Of a stretch of 9,209 bases of DNA, positions 5,003 to 9,209 are shown one piece after another; the first letter of the stretch is position 1, and each line of letters begins with the position of its first letter. The stretch spans positions 1-9,209 of the forward strand of contig CALASN010000051.1 of the NCBI GenBank assembly GCA_937888735.1, read 5' to 3'. The notes beneath the pieces were generated by a model. That model was not told the origin of the DNA, did no database searches, and worked only from the letters and a program-made list of their open reading frames with translations. Source of the DNA: UBA5499 sp002426275. GTDB lineage: Bacteria > Bacillota > DTU084. The position numbers and the translations under genes are program-made.

Positions 5003-8000
5003 ATGGGACTAGCAGGTTTATTGCCAATAATCCAACAACTGCCGGATTATCAGGAGGTAGCGGACTCTTTCCGGGCAGGTGTGAGAGAACAGCTGGTAAG
5101 CGGCATTAGCGCTTCTTTAAAGACTGCCTTTGTGGCTGCCCTTTTCCAGAAAAAACCCCAGCAGCTGCTGTTTCTTACTTACAGTCCGCTCCAGGCCGGC
5201 AGGACGGTAGGAGATCTGGAGAGTTTTCTGGGCAAGGGTTCGGTTTTCCTTTATCCCACAGAAGAGATTCTGCCTCATGAACAGGTTCACCCAAATTGGG
5301 AGATTGCAGGGCGGCGGCTTGCGGCTTTGCGAGCTATGTTGAAGGGGGAGCCTGCGATCATTGTGGCGCCCATCAGGGCGATTCTAGAAAAAGTGGTTGT
5401 TCCGGAAGAATTGAAGAAATATTATGTAGATTTGCAAGCGGGGCAAGAAGTAGATCTGGATTTTTTGGGCGGGCTTCTTACCTCTTCCGGCTATGAGCGG
5501 GTGGATCTGGTGGAAGGGAGAGGGCAGTTCAGCGTCAGAGGCGGAATCGTGGATTTATTTCCTCCGGACAGAGAGCTGCCATTGCGGCTTGAATTTTTTG
5601 ACCGGGAACTGGATTCTCTGCGAGAGTTTGATCCCGAGACGCAGCGCTCGGTGCGAAACCTTAAGGAGGTAAACGTCTGTCCGGCTTGGGAGTACCCGTA
5701 TCCCAGAGAACTCGCCGGGCAGCTTGAGAAAATTCAAACCGCCTCTGAGCTTAGCGGCCTGGACCAGGAAGCTCAGCAGCTCTTGCGGGAGCGTACGCTA
5801 GAGCACATAGCCAAGCTAAAAGCAGGCAGTTATTTCCCTGGGCTGACCCTTTACGCTCCTGCTTTGGTTCCTCTGACCAGTTTCATCTCTTTTTTTCAGG
5901 GGAAACGCATCTTGCTGGATGAGCCCAGCAGAATCCGGGAAAGCGCTTTAGCTTTTGACTACGAGTTCTCCGCCCAGTATACCAATCAACTGGCCAAAGG
6001 ATTAACCATTCCCTTGGAGCAAGATTTTTTTCTTTCTTGGGAGGACATTTCCAAACAGCTTAGAGAGCATCAGCTTTTATATTTTTCTCTTTTAGGAAAG
6101 CGGATGAGCGGGATGCGGCTGGAGAAGACTTCAGTTATGAGCAGCCGGTCTGTGGAACATTTCTCCGGCAGAATGGAGGAACTGGCAAAGTCAATCTGTC
6201 AGTGGCAGAAGGAGAAGTATCGGATTCTGCTGACAGTCACGGACCAGCAGCGGGCCCAGAGGCTAGCGGAAGCTTTAGCCCCAAGCGTTTCACCGGTCGT
6301 CAGGCCGCAGCTGGACAGTCCGCCGCCGCAAGCCGCGGCCGTAGTCTCGGTCGGGAGCCTTGAGGCAGGCTGGGAAGTGCCGGCAGGCAAGTTGATAGTG
6401 CTCACGGAAACCGAGCTCTTTGGCCGGGAACGCAAAAAACGGAAGGTGCGGATGCGGCATAAAGGGATAGAGATCAACAGCTTTCAGGATTTACAGCCCG
6501 GAAACTACGTTGTGCATGTGAATCATGGGATCGGGCAGTATCAGGGCATAGAGACGCTACAGATCGACGGCAAACGGAGGGACTATCTGCTGATCAAATA
6601 TGCCGGAGAAGACAAACTCTATGTGCCGGTAGATCAGATCGCCATGCTGCAGAAATATGTAGGCGTGGAGGACGTCCCTCCGAAGCTGAACAAGCTCAAC
6701 GGCACGGACTGGAACCGCGCTAAGAATAAAGTGCGGGAGAGCGTACAGGAAATGGCAATCAACCTGCTGGACCTGTATGCGCAGCGGGAAGCCGTCAAGG
6801 GACACGCTTTCAGTCCTGATACAATCTGGCAGAAAGAATTCGAGGAAGCTTTCCCGTATGAAGAAACTCAAGATCAGCTGCGGGCCATCGAAGATATCAA
6901 ACGGGATATGGAAAAACCGCGGCCCATGGATCGGCTGCTCTGCGGCGATGTGGGATATGGAAAAACAGAAGTGGCGCTCAGGGGAGCATTTAAGGCTGTG
7001 ATGGATGGCAAACAGGTGGCTGTGCTTGTGCCAACTACTATTTTGGCCCAGCAGCACTATAATACCTTCCGCGAGCGGTTTAGCGGTTATCCGGTGAAGG
7101 TGGCGGTTCTCAGCCGCTTTCAGACGGCCAGGGAGCAAAGAAAAGTGCTGCGGGATTTGGAAAGAGGACAAGTGGATATCGTTATCGGCACCCACCGGCT
7201 GTTGGGTAAAGATGTGAATTTCCGCGATTTAGGGTTGATGGTCATCGATGAAGAACAAAGATTTGGCGTGGGGCAGAAAGAAGCTCTTAAGGAAATGCGC
7301 AGCACGGTAGATGTTCTCACCATGACAGCTACGCCTATTCCCAGGACGCTGCATATGGCCATGGTGGGAGTGCGTGATATGAGCGTTATTGAAACCCCGC
7401 CTGAAGATCGCTATCCTGTCCGCACGTATGTGCTGGAATTCGAACCACAGCTGATTCGCGAAGCCATTAATCGCGAATTAGGCAGGGGAGGTCAGGTTTT
7501 CTTTGTATACAATAAGGTTCATGCCATCTCTTCCATGGCCGCGTATTTGCAGGGATTAGTGCCGGAAGCAAGAATCGCCGTCGCCCATGGCCAGATGCCT
7601 GAAGGAGAACTTGAGCAGGTAATGATCGACTTTTTGGAAGGAGAAGCCGATATTCTCCTCTGTACCACCATTATCGAGACTGGGCTCGATATTCCCAACG
7701 TGAATACGTTGATTGTTTACGACGCCGATCATTTCGGTTTGGCCCAGCTCTATCAGCTGCGCGGCAGGGTGGGCAGATCGAATCGTATTGCCTATGCTTA
7801 TTTTGCCTATCAGAAGGATAAAGCCCTCAGCGAGGAAGCGGAAAAGCGGCTGGTGACAATCAGGGAATTCACAGAGCTGGGATCGGGATTCAAAATCGCC
7901 ATGCGGGATCTGGAGATCAGAGGCGCAGGCAATATCTTGGGAGCGGAGCAGCACGGTTTCATCAACACCATAGGTTTTGAGCTCTATTGTAAGATGCTTG

Positions 8001-8506
8001 AGGAGGCCATTGCCCAGCTGCGCGGACACCAGGAAGCGCCAGAGCAGGAGCCGGTGATCGAACTTGATCTTGATGCCTATATAGACGATGAATATTTACC
8101 GGATTCCAGGCAGAAGCTTTCCTTTTATAAGCGCTTGGCCGCCGCAGATTCCGTCTGTGAAGTTGACGAGCTGGCAGACGAGTTGCTGGATCGCTATGGC
8201 GAGTGGCCGCAAAGCGTGGTCAACCTGCTGAAAGTGGCGCGGATCAAAGCGCTGGCTAAAAGTCTGAGCATCGAGGCCATCACTGCGGATAATTACCATA
8301 TCATTGTGCGCTTCGGGCCTAAAGCGAAAATCGATCCCGTCAAGATTGTGGGGCTGGTGCAGCAGCATCGGTATCCGCTCAGCCTCGTGGCAGGGAAAAA
8401 TCCACAGCTAAAGGTGCGGAAGGGCCGCGCCAGCACAGCCGCGCACTTAGGACAGCTAGAGAAAATATTAGGTGAGATCGCTGGAGAAAAAGGAAAAGAT
8501 GAATAA
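5003..8506 (+). CDS. mfd: Transcription-repair coupling factor Mfd
   Basis: ATP-driven DNA translocase that pushes or displaces RNA polymerase stalled at DNA damage and recruits UvrA for excision repair. The 1167-aa product is near the 1177 aa of B. subtilis Mfd. The UvrB-like N-terminal module includes GRGQFSVRGGIVDLFPP (near 172). The RNA-polymerase-interacting domain starts near 490 with LQPGNYVVHVNHGIGQYQGI. Translocase motifs follow: Walker A GDVGYGKTE with Lys654, VIDEEQRFG (Asp749-Gln752), TMTATPIPRTLHMAM, CTTIIETGLDIPN (near 887-899) and QLRGRVGRS (918-926). The C-terminal TRCF domain, near 1000-1110, contains YLPDSRQKLSFYKRL. ATG 5003 has AGAGAGGA (4987-4992 region) 9-10 nt upstream, and follows the preceding stop by 3 nt, so it belongs to the pth operon. 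Its stop codon lies within the -35 element of the putative spoVT promoter. Confidence 0.97.
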   Translation: MGLAGLLPIIQQLPDYQEVADSFRAGVREQLVSGISASLKTAFVAALFQKKPQQLLFLTYSPLQAGRTVGDLESFLGKGSVFLYPTEEILPHEQVHPNWEIAGRRLAALRAMLKGEPAIIVAPIRAILEKVVVPEELKKYYVDLQAGQEVDLDFLGGLLTSSGYERVDLVEGRGQFSVRGGIVDLFPPDRELPLRLEFFDRELDSLREFDPETQRSVRNLKEVNVCPAWEYPYPRELAGQLEKIQTASELSGLDQEAQQLLRERTLEHIAKLKAGSYFPGLTLYAPALVPLTSFISFFQGKRILLDEPSRIRESALAFDYEFSAQYTNQLAKGLTIPLEQDFFLSWEDISKQLREHQLLYFSLLGKRMSGMRLEKTSVMSSRSVEHFSGRMEELAKSICQWQKEKYRILLTVTDQQRAQRLAEALAPSVSPVVRPQLDSPPPQAAAVVSVGSLEAGWEVPAGKLIVLTETELFGRERKKRKVRMRHKGIEINSFQDLQPGNYVVHVNHGIGQYQGIETLQIDGKRRDYLLIKYAGEDKLYVPVDQIAMLQKYVGVEDVPPKLNKLNGTDWNRAKNKVRESVQEMAINLLDLYAQREAVKGHAFSPDTIWQKEFEEAFPYEETQDQLRAIEDIKRDMEKPRPMDRLLCGDVGYGKTEVALRGAFKAVMDGKQVAVLVPTTILAQQHYNTFRERFSGYPVKVAVLSRFQTAREQRKVLRDLERGQVDIVIGTHRLLGKDVNFRDLGLMVIDEEQRFGVGQKEALKEMRSTVDVLTMTATPIPRTLHMAMVGVRDMSVIETPPEDRYPVRTYVLEFEPQLIREAINRELGRGGQVFFVYNKVHAISSMAAYLQGLVPEARIAVAHGQMPEGELEQVMIDFLEGEADILLCTTIIETGLDIPNVNTLIVYDADHFGLAQLYQLRGRVGRSNRIAYAYFAYQKDKALSEEAEKRLVTIREFTELGSGFKIAMRDLEIRGAGNILGAEQHGFINTIGFELYCKMLEEAIAQLRGHQEAPEQEPVIELDLDAYIDDEYLPDSRQKLSFYKRLAAADSVCEVDELADELLDRYGEWPQSVVNLLKVARIKALAKSLSIEAITADNYHIIVRFGPKAKIDPVKIVGLVQQHRYPLSLVAGKNPQLKVRKGRASTAAHLGQLEKILGEIAGEKGKDE

Positions 8507-8530
8507 TCTTGCTGCCAGATATCAATACTA
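8500..8530 (+). promoter_or_regulatory. Putative sigma-G (forespore) promoter of spoVT
   Basis: TGAATA (8500-8505) matches the sigma-G -35 consensus and AATACTA (8524-8530) matches its -10 consensus CATACTA at six of seven positions, with an 18-nt spacer. Transcription would begin near 8537, about 35 nt before the spoVT start. The -35 lies across the last codons and stop of mfd. In B. subtilis spoVT is known to be transcribed by sigma-G, which agrees with this call. A sigma-A promoter is not apparent in the same gap. Confidence 0.75.
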
Positions 8531-8571
8531 GCAATAGTTATACAACAGGGTGCCGCAAAGGAGGGGCATTT

Positions 8572-9126
8572 TTGAAGGCAACTGGAATTGTTCGCAGGAT
8601 TGATGATCTGGGTCGGGTAGTGATTCCCAAAGAGATTCGGCGCACGTTGCGGATCCGGGAAGGTGATCCGTTGGAGATCTTTGTGGATCGAGACGGAGAG
8701 GTTATCCTAAAGAAATATTCTCCTATCGGCGAGCTTGGGGATTTTGCCAAAGAGTATGCAGATTCCCTTTATGAGGCTACAGACCATATAGCCTGTATCT
8801 CGGATCGCGATACCATCATCGCGGTCGCCGGGGCTTCCAAGAAGGAGTTTTTGGATAAACCGATCAGTCAGACTGTGGAGCGGGCCATGGAAGAAAGGCA
8901 GAGTATCCTCAACAACGATCCCGGCAAACAGAAATCAGGAGATGACTATGGGGATGACGAAGACGCGAAATTTTCAGCGCAGGTTATCGTTCCCATAATC
9001 GCCGAAGGGGACCCAATCGGCGCCGTAATCCTCTTATCCAAAGATCCCAATAAGAAAATGGGAGAACTTGAATTGAAGCTTGCTGAAACCGCAGCCGGTT
9101 TTTTGGCAAAGCAAATGGAACAGTGA
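8572..9126 (+). CDS. spoVT: Stage V sporulation protein T, AbrB-type transcriptional regulator
   Basis: SpoVT is a forespore DNA-binding regulator that tunes sigma-G-dependent genes and affects spore coat, resistance and germination. The 184-aa product has an N-terminal AbrB swapped-hairpin domain (1-52) beginning MKATGIVRRIDDLGRVVIP and containing IREGDPLEIFVDRDGEV, essentially the B. subtilis sequence. A C-terminal GAF-like domain (about 56-184) ends in ETAAGFLAKQMEQ. It is slightly longer than the B. subtilis protein (178 aa); the extra residues seem to fall in a Gly/Asp-rich loop around DPGKQKSGDDYGDDED. The TTG start at 8572 is chosen because AAAGGAGGGG (8557-8566) lies 5 nt upstream and the N-terminus then matches the family exactly; the open frame extends upstream to 8509 without homology. 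A sigma-G-like promoter precedes it and a terminator overlaps its stop. Confidence 0.97.
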   Translation: MKATGIVRRIDDLGRVVIPKEIRRTLRIREGDPLEIFVDRDGEVILKKYSPIGELGDFAKEYADSLYEATDHIACISDRDTIIAVAGASKKEFLDKPISQTVERAMEERQSILNNDPGKQKSGDDYGDDEDAKFSAQVIVPIIAEGDPIGAVILLSKDPNKKMGELELKLAETAAGFLAKQMEQ

Positions 9127-9159
9127 GAGAGCAGGCCTAAAAGCCTGTTCTCTCGTTTT
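9125..9159 (+). terminator. Intrinsic terminator of spoVT
   Basis: GAGAGAGCAGGC (9125-9136) pairs with GCCTGTTCTCTC (9143-9154) in a 12-bp stem with one G-U pair and a CTAAAA loop, followed by G and TTTT (9156-9159). The stem begins inside the TGA stop (9124-9126). The T-tract ends after four T's and an A, where the group II intron begins, so the original tract may have been longer. Confidence 0.9.
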
Positions 9160-9160
9160 A

Positions 9161-9209
9161 GTGCGCCCGGCATGGGCGCAATCTAACGGGTGAAAGTCCC
9201 GAACCCGCC
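9161..9209 (+). mobile_element. 5' end of a group II intron, probably class C (truncated by window edge)
   Basis: The stretch begins GTGCG, the conserved 5' end of group II introns (GUGYG). TGCGCCC (9162-9168) pairs with GGGCGCA (9174-9180) around GGCAT, then ATCTAA and a CGGG-TGAAAG-TCCCG hairpin (9187-9201) followed by AACC. This is the start of domain I and closely resembles the opening of class C introns such as that of Oceanobacillus iheyensis. Class C introns insert just downstream of terminator hairpins; here the junction is 6 nt after the stem base of the spoVT terminator. The rest, including any reverse transcriptase/maturase gene, lies outside the window, so activity cannot be judged. 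Confidence 0.85.

Noticed and set aside
4744..5109. A 121-codon + strand frame overlapping the PrsW-like gene and the mfd start
   Set aside because: It is out of frame with two better supported genes, and its sequence lacks motifs or a hydrophobic pattern.
6557..7195. A 212-codon open frame on the - strand inside mfd
   Set aside because: It is antisense to the conserved Walker A region of mfd, has no recognisable motif, and is explained by the codon usage of the + strand gene.
8509..8571. A 21-residue upstream extension of SpoVT
   Set aside because: The Shine-Dalgarno site and the exact family N-terminus MKATGIVRR place the start at the TTG at 8572; the extension includes the predicted -10 element.
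9161..9209. A riboswitch (for example cobalamin type) at the right edge
   Set aside because: The GTGCG start, the GGCAT-capped stem and the GGGTGAAAGTCCC hairpin follow the group II intron 5' end instead, and the position right after a terminator fits intron targeting.
1..9209. CRISPR arrays, tRNA genes, prophage or defence genes
   Set aside because: I saw no regularly spaced repeats, no standalone tRNA cloverleaf and no protein of such families; apart from the intron end this is core chromosome.

Overview
The window looks like chromosomal core sequence from a spore-forming, low-to-mid GC Gram-positive bacterium, most likely of the class Clostridia. Three things support this. Genes run in the order glmU - prs - bL25 (ctc) - pth - mfd - spoVT, which is the conserved Bacillus/Clostridia arrangement. 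SpoVT is a regulator restricted to endospore formers. Shine-Dalgarno sites are strong and purine-rich, with frequent GTG and TTG starts. The tmRNA tag ending in NYALAA resembles those of anaerobic Firmicutes. I cannot name a genus. All genes are on the + strand and none of the protein genes is visibly broken.

Layout: (1) 1-110 is a short intergenic stretch with a possible terminator hairpin of an unseen upstream gene, followed by a near-perfect extended -10 sigma-A promoter. (2) 132-944 is the trans-translation module: smpB, then 4 nt later the tmRNA gene ssrA with its own terminator (959-983). (3) 1003-4030 holds glmU (UDP-GlcNAc synthesis), prs (PRPP synthase) and the long form of ribosomal protein bL25, ending in a 16-bp hairpin that overlaps the bL25 stop codon. 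(4) 4062-8506 holds pth (peptidyl-tRNA hydrolase), a small membrane protein with all four motifs of the PrsW/CPBP intramembrane protease superfamily, and mfd (transcription-repair coupling factor), packed with 1-nt overlap and 3-nt spacing. (5) 8500-9159 holds a sigma-G-like promoter, spoVT and its terminator. (6) From 9161 to the window edge the sequence is the 5' end of a bacterial group II intron, apparently class C, inserted just after the spoVT terminator hairpin.

Shared themes: smpB/ssrA, pth and bL25 serve translation and ribosome rescue; pth recycles peptidyl-tRNA dropped by stalled ribosomes; mfd removes stalled RNA polymerase; glmU and prs supply precursors for cell wall and nucleotides; spoVT acts late in the forespore. 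The most interesting items are the PrsW-like mini-protease at the place where Bacillus encodes the anti-sigma factor Fin, the terminator-targeted group II intron, the sigma-G-like promoter straddling the mfd stop codon, the unusual T-loop of the tmRNA and the hairpin between bL25 and pth.
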